From Mastigias papua (taxonomy: Eukaryota > Cnidaria > Scyphozoa > Rhizostomeae > Mastigiidae), in NCBI GenBank assembly GCA_964019165.1, contig OZ025269.1:20761516-20825515 (forward strand): a DNA stretch of 64,000 bases, written 5' to 3'. Positions within the stretch are counted from its first letter, which is position 1. Each line of letters starts with the position of its first letter. Under the pieces are notes generated by a model that was not told where the DNA came from, searched no databases, and saw only the letters and a list, made by a program, of their open reading frames with translations. Both the position numbers and the translations under genes were made by a program. Below, in pieces: positions 36,601-49,208 of the stretch.

Positions 36601-39600
36601 GCAGTCAAACTCAACCAATTTGAATTTTAGTCATTTTTAAGCAAAATACCAAGGCTATAGCCTTACTTTTTGGCCAAAATTGGCTCATTTTCATCACTTT
36701 TCAATCTGCAGTCAAACTCAACCAATTTGAATTTTAGTCATTTTTAGGCAAAATACCAAGGCTATAGCCTTACTTTTTGGCCAAAATTGGCTCATTTTCA
36801 TCACTTTTCAATCTGCAGTCAAACTCAACCAATTTGAATTTTAGTCATTTTTAGGCAAAATACCAAGGCTATAGCCTTACTTTTTGGCCAAAATTGGCTC
36901 AGTTTCATCACTTGTCTATCTGCAGTCAAACTCTACCAATTTGAATTTTAGTCATTTTTAGGCAAAATACCAAGGCTATAGCCTTACTTTTTGGCCAAAT
37001 TTGGCTCATTGTCATCACCTTTCAATCTGCAGTCAAACTCAACCAATTTGAATTTTCGTCATTTTTAAGCAAAATACCAAGGCTATAGCCTTACTTTTTG
37101 GCCAAAATTGGCTCATTTTCATCACTTTCCAATCTGCAGTCAAACTCAACCAATTTGAATTTTAGTCATTTTTAGGCAAAGTACCAAGGCTATAGCCTTA
37201 CTTTTTGGCCAAAATTGGCTCATTTTCATCACTTTTCAATCTGCAGTCAAACTCAACCAATTTGAATTTTAGTCATTTTTAGGCAAAATACCAAGGCTAT
37301 AGCCCTACCTCCTGGCCAAAATTGGCTCATTTTCATCACTTTTCAATCTGCAGTCAAACTCAACCAATTTGAATTTTAGTCATTTTTAGGCAAAATACCA
37401 AGGCTATAGCCCTACCTCCTGGCCAAAATTGGCTCATTTTCATCACTTTTCAATCTGCAGTCAAACTCAACCAATTTCAAGTTTAGTCATGTTTAGGCAA
37501 AATACCAAGGCTATAGCCTTACTTTTTGGCCAAAATTGGCTCATTTTCATCACTTTTCAATCTGCAGTCAAACTCAACCAATTTGAATTTTAGTCATTTT
37601 TAGGCAAAATACCAAGGCTATAGCCTTACTTTTTGGCCAAAATTGGCTCATTTTCATCACTTTTCAATCTGCAGTCAAACTCAACCAATTTGAATTTTAG
37701 TCATTTTTAGGCAAAATGCCAGGGCTATAGCCTTACTTTTTGGCCAAAATTGGCTCATTTTCATCACTTTTCAATCTGCAGTCAAACTCAACCAATTTGA
37801 ATTTTAGTCATTTTTAGGCAAAATACCAAGGCTATAGCCTTACTTTTTGGCCAAAATTGGCTCATTTTCATCACTTTTCAATCTGCAGTCAAACTCAACC
37901 ATTTGAATTTTAGTCATTTTTAGGCAAAATACCAAGGCTATAGCCTTACTTTTTGGCCAAAATTGGCTCATTTTCATCACTTTTCAATCTGCAGTCAAAC
38001 TCAACCAATTTGAATTTTAGTCATTTTTAGGCAAAATACCAAGGCTATAGCCCTACCTCCTGGCCAAAATTGGCTCATTTTCATCACTTTTCAATCTGCA
38101 GTCAAACTCAACCAATTTGAATTTTAGTCATTTTTAGGCAAAATACCAAGGCTATAGCCCTACCTCCTGGCCAAAATTGGCTCATTTTCATCACTTTTCA
38201 ATCTGCAGTCAAACTCAACCAATTTCAAGTTTAGTCATGTTTAGGCAAAATACCAAGGCTATAGCCTTACTTTTTGGCCAAAATTGGCTCATTTTCATCA
38301 CTTTTCAATCTGCAGTCAAACTCAACCAATTTGAATTTTAGTCATTTTTAGGCAAAATACCAAGGCTATAGCCCTACCTCCTGGCCAAAATTGGCTCATT
38401 TTCATCACTTTTCAATCTGCAGTCAAACTCAACCAATTTGAATTTTAGTCATTTTTAGGCAAAATACCAAGGCTATAGCCTTACTTTTTGGCCAAAATTG
38501 GCTCATTTTCATCACTTTTCAATCTGCAGTCAAACTCAACCAATTTGAATTTTAGTCATTTTTAGGCAAAATACCAAGGCTATAGCCTTACTTTTTGGCC
38601 AAAATTGGCTCAGTTTCATCACTTGTCTATCTGCAGTCAAACTCTACCAATTTGAATTTTAGTCATTTTTAGGCAAAATACCAAGGCTATAGCCTTACTT
38701 TTTGGCCAAATTTGGCTCATTGTCATCACCTTTCAATCTGCAGTCAAACTCAACCAATTTGAATTTTCGTCATTTTAAGCAAAATACCAAGGCTATAGCC
38801 TTACTTTTTGGCCAAAATTGGCTCATTTTCATCACTTTCCAATCTGCAGTCAAACTCAACCAATTTGAATTTTAGTCATTTTTAGGCAAAGTACCAAGGC
38901 TATAGCCTTACTTTTTGGCCAAAATTGGCTCATTTTCATCACTTTTCAATCTGCAGTCAAACTCAACCAATTTGAATTTTAGTCATTTTTAGGCAAAATA
39001 CCAAGGCTATAGCCCTACCTCCTGGCCAAAATTGGCTCATTTTCATCACTTTTCAATCTGCAGTCAAACTCAACCAATTTGAATTTTAGTCATTTTTAGG
39101 CAAAATACCAAGGCATATAGCCCTACCTCCTGGCCAAAATTGGCTCATTTTCATCACTTTTCAATCTGCAGTCAAACTCAACCAATTTCAAGTTTAGTCA
39201 TGTTTAGGCAAAATACCAAGGCTATAGCCTTACTTTTTGGCCAAAATTGGCTCATTTTCATCACTTTTCAATCTGCAGTCAACTCAACCAATTTGAATTT
39301 TAGTCATTTTTAGGCAAAATACCAAGGCTATAGCCTTACTTTTTGGCCAAAATTGGCTCATTTTCATCACTTTTCAATCTGCAGTCAAACTCAACCAATT
39401 TGAATTTTAGTCATTTTTAGGCAAAATGCCAGGGCTATAGCCTTACTTTTTGGCCAAAATTGGCTCATTTTCATCACTTTTCAATCTGCAGTCAAACTCA
39501 ACCAATTTGAATTTTAGTCATTTTTAGGCAAAATACCAAGGCTATAGCCTTACTTTTTGGCCAAAATTGGCTCATTTTCATCACTTTTCAATCTGCAGTC

Positions 39601-42600
39601 AAACTCAACCAATTTGAATTTTAGTCATTTTTAGGCAAAATACCAAGGCTATAGCCTTACTTTTTGGCCAAAATTGGCTCATTTTCATCACTTTTCAATC
39701 TGCAGTCAAACTCAACCAATTTGAATTTTAGTCATTTTTAGGCAAAATACCAAGGCTATAGCCCTACCTCCTGGCCAAAATTGGCTCATTTTCATCACTT
39801 TTCAATCTGCAGTCAAACTCAACCAATTTGAATTTTAGTCATTTTTAGGCAAAATACCAAGGCTATAGCCCTACCTCCTGGCCAAAATTGGCTCATTTTC
39901 ATCACTTTTCAATCTGCAGTCAAACTCAACCAATTTCAAGTTTAGTCATGTTTAGGCAAAATACCAAGGCTATAGCCTTACTTTTTGGCCAAAATTGGCT
40001 CATTTTCATCACTTTTCAATCTGCAGTCAAACTCAACCAATTTGAATTTTAGTCATTTTTAGGCAAAATACCAAGGCTATAGCCCTACCTCCTGGCCAAA
40101 ATTGGCTCATTTTCATCACTTTTCAATCTGCAGTCAAACTCAACCAATTTGAATTTTAGTCATTTTTAGGCAAAATACCAAGGCTATAGCCTTACTTTTT
40201 GGCCAAAATTGGCTCATTTTCATCACTTTTCAATCTGCAGTCAAACTCAACCAATTTGAATTTTAGTCATTTTTAGGCAAAATACCAAGGCTATAGCCTT
40301 ACTTTTTGGCCAAAATTGGCTCAGTTTCATCACTTGTCTATCTGCAGTCAAACTCTACCAATTTGAATTTTAGTCATTTTTAGGCAAAATACCAAGGCTA
40401 TAGCCTTACTTTTTGGCCAAATTTGGCTCATTGTCATCACCTTTCAATCTGCAGTCAAACTCAACCAATTTGAATTTTCGTCATTTTTAAGCAAAATACC
40501 AAGGCTATAGCCTTACTTTTTGGCCAAAATTGGCTCATTTTCATCACTTTCCAATCTGCAGTCAAACTCAACCAATTTGAATTTTAGTCATTTTTAGGCA
40601 AAGTACCAAGGCTATAGCCTTACTTTTTGGCCAAAATTGGCTCATTTTCATCACTTTTCAATCTGCAGTCAAACTCAACCAATTTGAATTTTAGTCATTT
40701 TTAGGCAAAATACCAAGGCTATAGCCCTACCTCCTGGCCAAAATTGGCTCATTTTCATCACTTTTCAATCTGCAGTCAAACTCAACCAATTTGAATTTTA
40801 GTCATTTTTAGGCAAAATACCAAGGCTATAGCCCTACCTCCTGGCCAAAATTGGCTCATTTTCATCACTTTTCAATCTGCAGTCAAACTCAACCAATTTC
40901 AAGTTTAGTCATGTTTAGGCAAAATACCAAGGCTATAGCCTTACTTTTTGGCCAAAATTGGCTCATTTTCATCACTTTTCAATCTGCAGTCAAACTCAAC
41001 CAATTTGAATTTTAGTCATTTTTAGGCAAAATACCAAGGCTATAGCCTTACTTTTTGGCCAAAATTGGCTCATTTTCATCACTTTTCAATCTGCAGTCAA
41101 ACTCAACCAATTTGAATTGTAGTCATTGTTCGTCAAAATACCAAGGCTATAGCCTTACTTTTTGGCCAAAATTGGCTCATTTTCATCACTTTTCAATCTG
41201 CAGTCAAACTCAACCAATTTGAATATTAGTCATTTGTAGGCAAAATGCCAAGGCTATAGCCTTACTTTTTGGCCAAAATTGGCTCATTTTCATCACTTTT
41301 CAATCTGCAGTCAAACTCAACCAATTTGAATTTTAGTCATTTTTAGGCAAAATACCAAGGCTATAGCCTTACTTTTTGGCCAAAATTGGCTCATTTTCAT
41401 CACTTTTCAATCTGCAGTCAAACTCAACCAATTTGAATTTTAGTCATTTTTAGGCAAAATACCAAGGCTATAGCCTTACGTTTTGACCAAAATTGGCTCA
41501 TTTTCATCACTTTTCAATCTGCAGTCAAACTCAACCAATTTGAATATTAGTCATTTTTAGGCAAAATGCCAAGGCTATAGCCTTACTTTTTGGCCAAAAT
41601 TGGCTCATTTTCATCACTTTTCAATCTGCAGTCAAACTCAACCAATTTGAATTTTAGTCATTTTTAGGCAAAATACCAAGGCTATTGCCCTACCTCCTGG
41701 CCAAAATTTGCTCATTTTCATCACTTTTCAATCTGCAGTCAAACTCAACCAATTTGAATTTTAGTCATTTTTAGGCAAAATGCCAAGGCTATAGCCTTAC
41801 TTTTTGGCCAAAATTGGCTCATTTTCATCACTTTTCAATCTGCAGTCAAACTCAACCAATTTGAATTGTAGTCATTGTTCGTCAAAATACCAAGGCTATA
41901 GCCTTACTTTTTGGCCAAAATTGGCTCATTTTCATCACTTTTCAATCTGCAGTCAAACTCAACCAATTTGAATATTAGTCATTTGTAGGCAAAATGCCAA
42001 GGCTATAGCCTTACTTTTTGGCCAAAATTGGCTCATTTTCATCACTTTTCAATCTGCAGTCAAACTCAACCAATTTCAAGTTTAGTCATGTTTAGGCAAA
42101 ATACCAAGGCTATAGCCTTACTTTTTGGCCAAAATTGGCTCATTTTCATCACTTTTCAATCTGCAGTCAAACTCAACCAATTTGAATTTTAGTCATTTTT
42201 AGGCAAAATACCAAGGCTATAGCCTTACTTTTTGGCCAAAATTGGCTCATTTTCATAATCTGCAGTCAAACTCAACCAATTTCAAGTTTAGTCATGTTTA
42301 GGCAAAATACCAAGGCTATAGCCTTACTTTTTGGCCAAAATTGGCTCATTTTCATCACTTTTCAATCTGCAGTCAAACTCAACCAATTTGAATTTTAGTC
42401 ATGTTTAGGCAAAATACCAAGGCTATAGCCTTACTGTTTGGCCAAAATTGGCTCATTGTCATCACTTGTCTATCTGCAGTCAAACTCAACCAATTTCAAG
42501 TTTAGTCATGTTTAGGCAAAATACCAAGGCTATAGCCTTACTTTTTGGCCAAAATTGGCTCATTTTCATCACTTTTCAATCTGCAGTCAAACTCAACCAA

Positions 42601-45600
42601 TTTCAAGTTTAGTCATTTTTAGGCAAAATACCAAGGCTATAGCCTTACTTTTTGGCCAAAATTGGCTCATTTTCATCACTTTTCAATCTGCAGTCAAACT
42701 CAACCAATTTCAAGTTTAGTCATGTTTAGGCAAAATACCAAGGCTATAGCCTTACTTTTTGGCCAAAATTGGCTCATTTTCATCACTTTTCAATCTGCAG
42801 TCAAACTCAACCAATTTGAATGTTAGTCATGTTTAGGCAAAATACCAAGGCTATAGCCTTACTTTTTGGCCAAAATTGGCTCATTTTCATCACTTTTCAA
42901 TCTGCAGTCAAACTCAACCAATTTCAAGTTTAGTCATGTTTAGGCAAAATACCAAGGCTATAGCCTTACGTATTGGCCAAAATTGGCTCAGTTTCATCAC
43001 TTTTCAATCTGCAGTCAAACTCAACCAATTTGAATTTTAGTCATTTTTAGGCAAAATACCAAGGCTATAGCCTTACTTTTTGGCCAAAATTGGCTCATTT
43101 TCATCACTTTTCAATCTGCAGTCAAACTCAACCAATTTCAAGTTTAGTCATGTTTAGGCAAAATACCAAGGCTATAGCCTTACTGTTTGGCCAAAATTGG
43201 CTCATTTTCATCACTTTTCAATCTGCAGTCAAACTCAACCAATTTCAAGTTTAGTCATTTTTAGGCAAAATACCAAGGCTATAGCCTTACTTTTTGGCCA
43301 AAATTGGCTCATTTTCATCACTTTTCAATCTGCAGTCAAACTCAACCAATTTGAATTTTAGTCATTTTTAGGCAAAATACCAAGGCTATAGCCTTACGTT
43401 TTGGCCAAAATTGGCTCATTTTCATCACTTTTCAATCTGCAGTCAATCTCAACCAATTTGAATTTTAGTCATGTTTAGGCAAAATACCAAGGCTATAGCC
43501 TTACTGTTTGGCCAAAATTGGCTCATTTTCATCACTTTTCAATCTGCAGTCAAACTCAACCAATTTGAATTTTAGTCATTTTCAGGCAAAATACCAAGGC
43601 TATAGCCTTACCTTTTGGCCAAAATTGGCTCATTTTCATCACTTTTCAATCTGCAGTCAAACTCAACCAATTTGAATTTTAGTCATTTTTAGGCAAAATA
43701 CCAAGGCTATAGCCTTACTTTTTGGCCAAAATTGGCTCATTTTCATCACTTTTCAATCTGCAGTCAAACTCAACCAATTTGAATTTTAGTCATTTTTAGG
43801 CAAAATACCAAGGCTATAGCCTTACTTTTTGGCCAAAATTGGCTCATTTTCATCACTTTTCAATCTGCAGTCAAACTCAACCAATTTCAAGTTTAGTCAT
43901 GTTTAGGCAAAATACCAAGGCTATAGCCTTACTTTTTGGCCAAAATTGGCTCATTTTCATCACTTTTCAATCTGCAGTCAAACTCAACCAATTTCAAGTT
44001 TAGTCATGTTTAGGCAAAATACCAAGGCTATAGCCTTACGTTTTGGCCAAAATTGGCTCATTTTCATCACTTTTCAATCTGCAGTCAAACTCAACCAATT
44101 TCAAGTTTAGTCATTTTTAGGCAAAATACCAAGGCTATAGCCTTACTCTTTGGCCAAAATTGGCTCATTTTCATCACTTTTCAATCTGCAGTCAAACTCA
44201 ACCAATTTCAAGTTTAGTCATGTTTAGGCAAAATTCCAAGGCTATAGCCTTACGTTTTGGCCAAAATTGGCTCATTTTCATCACTTTTCAATCTGCAGTC
44301 AAACTCAACCAATTTCAAGTTTAGTCATTTTTAGGCAAAATACCAAGGCTATAGCCTTACTTTTTGGCCAAAATTGGCTCATTTTCATCACTTTTCAATC
44401 TGCAGTCAAACTCAACCAATTTGAATTTTAGTCATTTTTAGGCAAAATACCAAGGCTATAGCCTTACTTTTTGGCCAAAATTGGCTCATTTTCATCACTT
44501 TTCAATCTGCAGTCAAACTCAACCAATTTCAAGTTTAGTCATGTTTAGGCAAAATACCAAGGCTATAGCCTTACTTTTTGGCCAAAATTGGCTCATTTTC
44601 ATCACTTTTCAATCTGCAGTCAAACTCAACCAATTTGAATGTTAGTCATGTTTAGGCAAAATACCAAGGCTATAGCCTTACTTTTTGGCCAAAATTGGCT
44701 CAGTTTCATCACTTTTCAATCTGCAGTCAAACTCAACCAATTTCAAGTTTAGTCATGTTTAGGCAAAATACCAAGGCTATAGCCTTGCGTTTTGGCCAAT
44801 ATTGGCTCATTTTCATCACTTTTCAATCTGCAGTCAAACTCAACCAATTTGAATTTTAGTCATGTTTAGGCAAAATACCAAGGCTATAGCCTTACTGTTT
44901 GGCCAAAATTGGCTCATTTTCATCACTTTTCAATCTGCAGTCAAACTCAACCAATTTGAATTTTAGTCATGTTTAGGCAAAATACCAAGGCTATAGCCTT
45001 ACTTTTTGGCCAAAATTGGCTCATTTTCATCACTTTTCAATCTGCAGTCAAACTCAACCAATTTGAATTTTAGTCATTTTTAGGCAAAATACCAAGGCTA
45101 TAGCCTTACTTTTTGGCCAAAATTGGCTCATTGTCATCACTTTTCAATCTGCAGTCAAACTCAACCAATTTCAAGTTTAGTCATGTTTAGGCAAAATACC
45201 AAGGCTATAGCCTTACTTTTTGGCCAAAATTGGCTCATTTTCATCACTTTTCAATCTGCAGTCAAACTCAACCAATTTCAAGTTTAGTCATGTGTAGGTA
45301 AAATACCAAGGCTATAGCCTTACGTTTTGGCCAAAATTGGCTCATTTTCATCACTTTTCAATCTGCAGTCAAACTCAACCAATTTCAAGTTTAGTCATTT
45401 TTAGGCAAAATACCAAGGCTATAGCCTTACTCTTTGGCCAAAATTGGCTCATTTTCATCACTTTTCAATCTGCAGTCAAACTCAACCAATTTCAAGTTTA
45501 GTCATGTTTAGGCAAAATACCAAGGCTATAGCCTTACTTTTTGGCCAAAATTGGCTCATTTTCATCACTTTTCAATCTGCAGTCAAACTCAACCAATTTG

Positions 45601-47692
45601 AATTTTAGTCATTTTTAGGCAAAATACCAAGGCTATAGCCTTACTTTTTGGCCAAAATTGGCTCATTTTCATCACTTTTCAATCTGCAGTCAAACTCAAC
45701 CAATTTCAAGTTTAGTCATGTTTAGGCAAAATACCAAGGCTATAGCCTTACTTTTTGGCCAAAATTGGCTCATTTTCATCACTTTTCAATCTGCAGTCAA
45801 ACTCAACCAATTTCAAGTTTAGTCATGTTTAGGCAAAATACCAAGGCTATAGCCTTACGTTTTGGCCAAAATTGGCTCATTTTCATCACTTTTCAATCTG
45901 CAGTCAAACTCAACCAATTTCAAGTTTAGTCATTTTTAGGCAAAATACCAAGGCTATAGCCTTACTCTTTGGCCAAAATTGGCTCATTTTCATCACTTTT
46001 CAATCTGCAGTCAAACTCAACCAATTTCAAGTTTAGTCATTTTTAGGCAAAATACCAAGGCTATAGCCTTACTCTTTGGCCAAAATTGGCTCATTTTCAT
46101 CACTTTTCAATCTGCAGTCAAACTCAACCAATTTCAAGTTTAGTCATGTTTAGGCAAAAGTCCAAGGCTATAGCCTTACGTTTTGGCCAAAATTGGCTCA
46201 TTTTCATCACTTTTCAATCTGCAGTCAAACTCAACCAATTTCAAGTTTAGTCATTTTTAGGCAAAATACCAAGGCTATAGCCTTACTTTTTGGCCAAAAT
46301 TGGCTCATTTTCATCACTTTTCAATCTGCAGTCAAACTCAACCAATTTGAATTTTAGTCATTTTCAGGCAAAATACCAAGGCTATAGCCTTACTTTTTGG
46401 CCAAAATTGGCTCATTTTCATCACTTTTCAATCTGCAGTCAAACTCAACCAATTTCAAGTTTAGTCATGTTTAGGCAAAATACCAAGGCTATAGCCTTAC
46501 TTTTTGGCCAAAATTGGCTCATTTTCATCACTTTTCAATCTGCAGTCAAACTCAACCAATTTCAAGTTTAGTCATTTTTAGGCAAAATACCAAGGCTATA
46601 GCCTTACCTTTTGGCCAAAATTGGCTCATTTTCATCACTTTTCAATCTGCAGTCAAACTCAACCAATTTGAATTTTAGTCATTTTTAGGCAAAATACCAA
46701 GGCTATAGCCTTACTTTTTGGCCAAAATTGGCTCATTTTCATCACTTTTCAATCTGCAGTCAAACTCAACCAATTTGAATTTTAGTCATTTTTAGGCAAA
46801 ATACCAAGGCTATAGCCTTACTTTTTGGCCAAAATTGGCTCATTTTCATCACTTTTCAATCTGCAGTCAAACTCAACCAATTTCAAGTTTAGTCATGTTT
46901 AGGCAAAATACCAAGGCTATAGCCTTACTTTTTGGCCAAAATTGGCTCATTTTCATCACTTTTCAATCTGCAGTCAAACTCAACCAATTTCAAGTTTAGT
47001 CATGTTTAGGCAAAATACCAAGGCTATAGCCTTACTTTTTGGCCAAAATTGGCTCATTTTCATCACTTTTCAATCTGCAGTCAAACTCAACCAATTTGAA
47101 TTTTAGTCATGTTTAGGCAAAATACCAAGGCTATAGCCTTACTGTTTGGCCAAAATTGGCTCATTGTCATCACTTGTCTATCTGCAGTCAAACTCAACCA
47201 ATTTGAATTTTAGTCATGTTTAGGCAAAATACCAAGGCTATAGCCTTACTTTTTGGCCAAAATTGGCTCATTTTCATCACTTTTCAATCTGCAGTCAAAC
47301 TCAACCAATTTGAATTTTAGTCATTTTTAGGCAAAATACCAAGGCTATAGCCTTACTTTTTTGCCAAAATTGGCTCATTTTCATCACTTTTCAATCTGCA
47401 GTCAAACTCAACCAATTTCAAGTTTAGTCATGTTTAGGCAAAATACCAAGGCTATAGCCTTACTTTTTGGCCAAAATTGGCTCATTTTCATCACTTTTCA
47501 ATCTGCAGTCAAACTCAACCAATTTGAATTTTAGTCATTTTTAGGCAAAATACCAAGGCTATAGCCTTACTTTTTTGCCAAAATTGGCTCATTTTCATCA
47601 CTTTTCAATCTGCAGTCAAACTCAACCAATTGGAATTTTAGTCATTTATAGGCAAAATACCAAGGCTATAGCCTTACTGTTTGGTCAAAAGT
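30662..47692. repeat. 107-bp satellite array, about 159 monomers
   Basis: Continuous head-to-tail monomers of 107 bp (verified spacing, for example 30764 to 30871). Each contains the perfect palindrome AAGGCTATAGCCTT, then TTTTGGCCAAAA, a GCCAA/TTGGC hairpin and CTGCAG. Variants mix along the array: CCCTACCTCCTGG for CTTACTTTTTGG, CAAGTTTAGTCATGTTT for GAATTTTAGTCATTTTT, TGCCAGGGC, and CTTGTCTATCTGCAG. CCTCCTGG variants are confined to about 31.2-41.7 kb. The array ends abruptly at GGTCAAAAGTGGCTGACTGG. No gene lies inside; 107 is not a multiple of 3, so frames shift each monomer. Confidence 0.98.
36911..40331. repeat. Higher-order repeat, 16 monomers (about 1.71 kb)
   Basis: Rare monomer variants recur at a fixed distance. 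CTTGTCTATCTGCAG occurs at 36911, 38621 and 40331. TGCCAGGGC occurs at 37718 and 39428. The GAATTTTCGTCATTTT variant occurs at about 37050, 38760 and 40470. The spacing of about 1710 bp equals 16 monomers less a few single-base deletions. Two full copies and part of a third are present. Spacings of 9 and 7 monomers occur further left (33971, 34935, 35683). Confidence 0.9.
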
Positions 47693-49165
47693 GGCTGACT
47701 GGATGACTTTGTATGTTGGAATCAAAATACTGTGATATCAATATCTCTGAGTCTGTGGAGAAGAGGAAGGCTATAGCCGTAGTCTCTGGTAAAATTGCCT
47801 TAATGTCATGAGGCACAACGTGCAATGAAAGCGCCGAAGTTCAATGAAATGATGGTAGAGTGTGAAGGGTGTACAGTCATGTGGTCCATAAAGGTAGGTA
47901 AGTTGATCATAGTTGAATCTGGAATAAAAAAATCTTATGCGTATATCATTGACTCTGTTGTTAGGAATGGGGGGAGATGTAATCGGATCAATTCACATGT
48001 GGGTGTTTGTGGTTTGAAGGGAGCATACATCGTATATCCCGTTTGGTCCAAAACTGGAATATTCATAATTTATGCATCTGGAATGAAAATATCGAAAGAT
48101 AATATCAGGAGGTTGTTGGGAAGAGGCTCATTGCCAGTAGATTTCAGTCTTGACTTAAATTCTCACAGCTTTTCAACATGGGGCTCGTTGGTAGGATAAA
48201 AAGTGTACAGGTCACATCACTAGCAAAATAGCATGCGCATAGTGTTTCTGAAGGCAAGCTGAATCATTTTTGGTTTAAATGGTTATAGGTTGCAGCTTGT
48301 TCCTAAAAATAGTGACAAATGTTGATACAATGTTTATATGAACAGCTGTTATGACAACTACTAAAACTCTCCTTCTCGTCTAACGTGCAATAAATAACGT
48401 TTCAATATTGGAAGCGTTGATGAAGAACTGAAGAATATAATCTTATTTCTTGGCATAGATTAGGGAGTTCTACTTGAAGCTGAATTTTAAATCAATACGA
48501 TTAAAACTCACGAGGGCCATAGCATTCATGAAAATACCACTCTACTCGCACATATATACACTGCAAACAGTTTGCTTTGGCAAAAAATGCATGATTTCTC
48601 CTAGCTCTAACTTACAAATAAACTGGCATAATTGAAGAGGAGGAATTCTTGACTTCATTACTTATGTGAAAGATACAATGGATTGCAGCCTCGTATTTAG
48701 GACTTGTTATTTTAAAACAATTTTAAGCAATTTTAAAACTTGAATAAAAATTTGAGAATCATGAAATGTTGACGATTTCTTTGTTAAGATGAAGCAGATA
48801 AGAAGGCTTCATCCTGGACAGGGATTTCAATAAATCTCATTTCATCTTTGAAATTCTTAACAAAAAGTAGAGACGCTGGCCTCTTAAAAACAATCTGATT
48901 GAAAAAAGTATTATACACATCAATTACCAAAGTGAGTTTGGAAATAACAAAAAGCAAAGAAAAAACATTCTGATAATCAACATAATATAGAAAAATATCT
49001 TATTTATGTATGTTTTGGTAATTTGGTGGCATATTCACCATAATCAGTCCTTAATAAATGATAGAATAATCGAAAAATTGTGAATCGCAGACGAACGAAT
49101 CAAAATAAACAGCACAACTATGATAGGGTGAAATGTGTTTTTCGTAAAAAATAAAATCCACTGTT
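47693..49165. other. Right flank of satellite and 3' flank of legumain
   Basis: Starts with a degenerate monomer remnant (another AAGGCTATAGCC near 47768). A 124-codon open frame at 47825-48199 has no recognisable domain and is not called. The legumain 3' UTR should lie at the right end, but no polyadenylation signal on the minus strand could be assigned with confidence. Confidence 0.45.
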
Positions 49166-49208
49166 CTAATGCAACTTCGCACAAACCTTTGTCATGGTTG
49201 ACTTCAAC
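49166..49208 (-). CDS. Legumain terminal exon n
   Basis: After a TCTTTGCTAG acceptor it codes [13 protein letters not shown] and TAG. The Cys lies 17 residues after the previous one, and four residues follow it, exactly as in the human C terminus (VC plus four). This pattern favours this exon over the open frame at 49774-49963. Confidence 0.82.

Noticed and set aside
46290..46571. Open frame of 93 codons inside the satellite
   Set aside because: It runs through 107-bp monomers, shifting frame relative to the repeat each time, and exists only because stops happen to be missing in adjacent monomers.
30662..47692. CRISPR-like regular repeats
   Set aside because: Monomers abut directly with no unique spacers, in an animal genome with introns; this is satellite DNA.
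47825..48199. 124-codon plus-strand frame next to the satellite
   Set aside because: No recognisable domain, no splice or promoter support, atypical composition, and it adjoins a decayed satellite edge. A protein search with no hit would confirm rejection.
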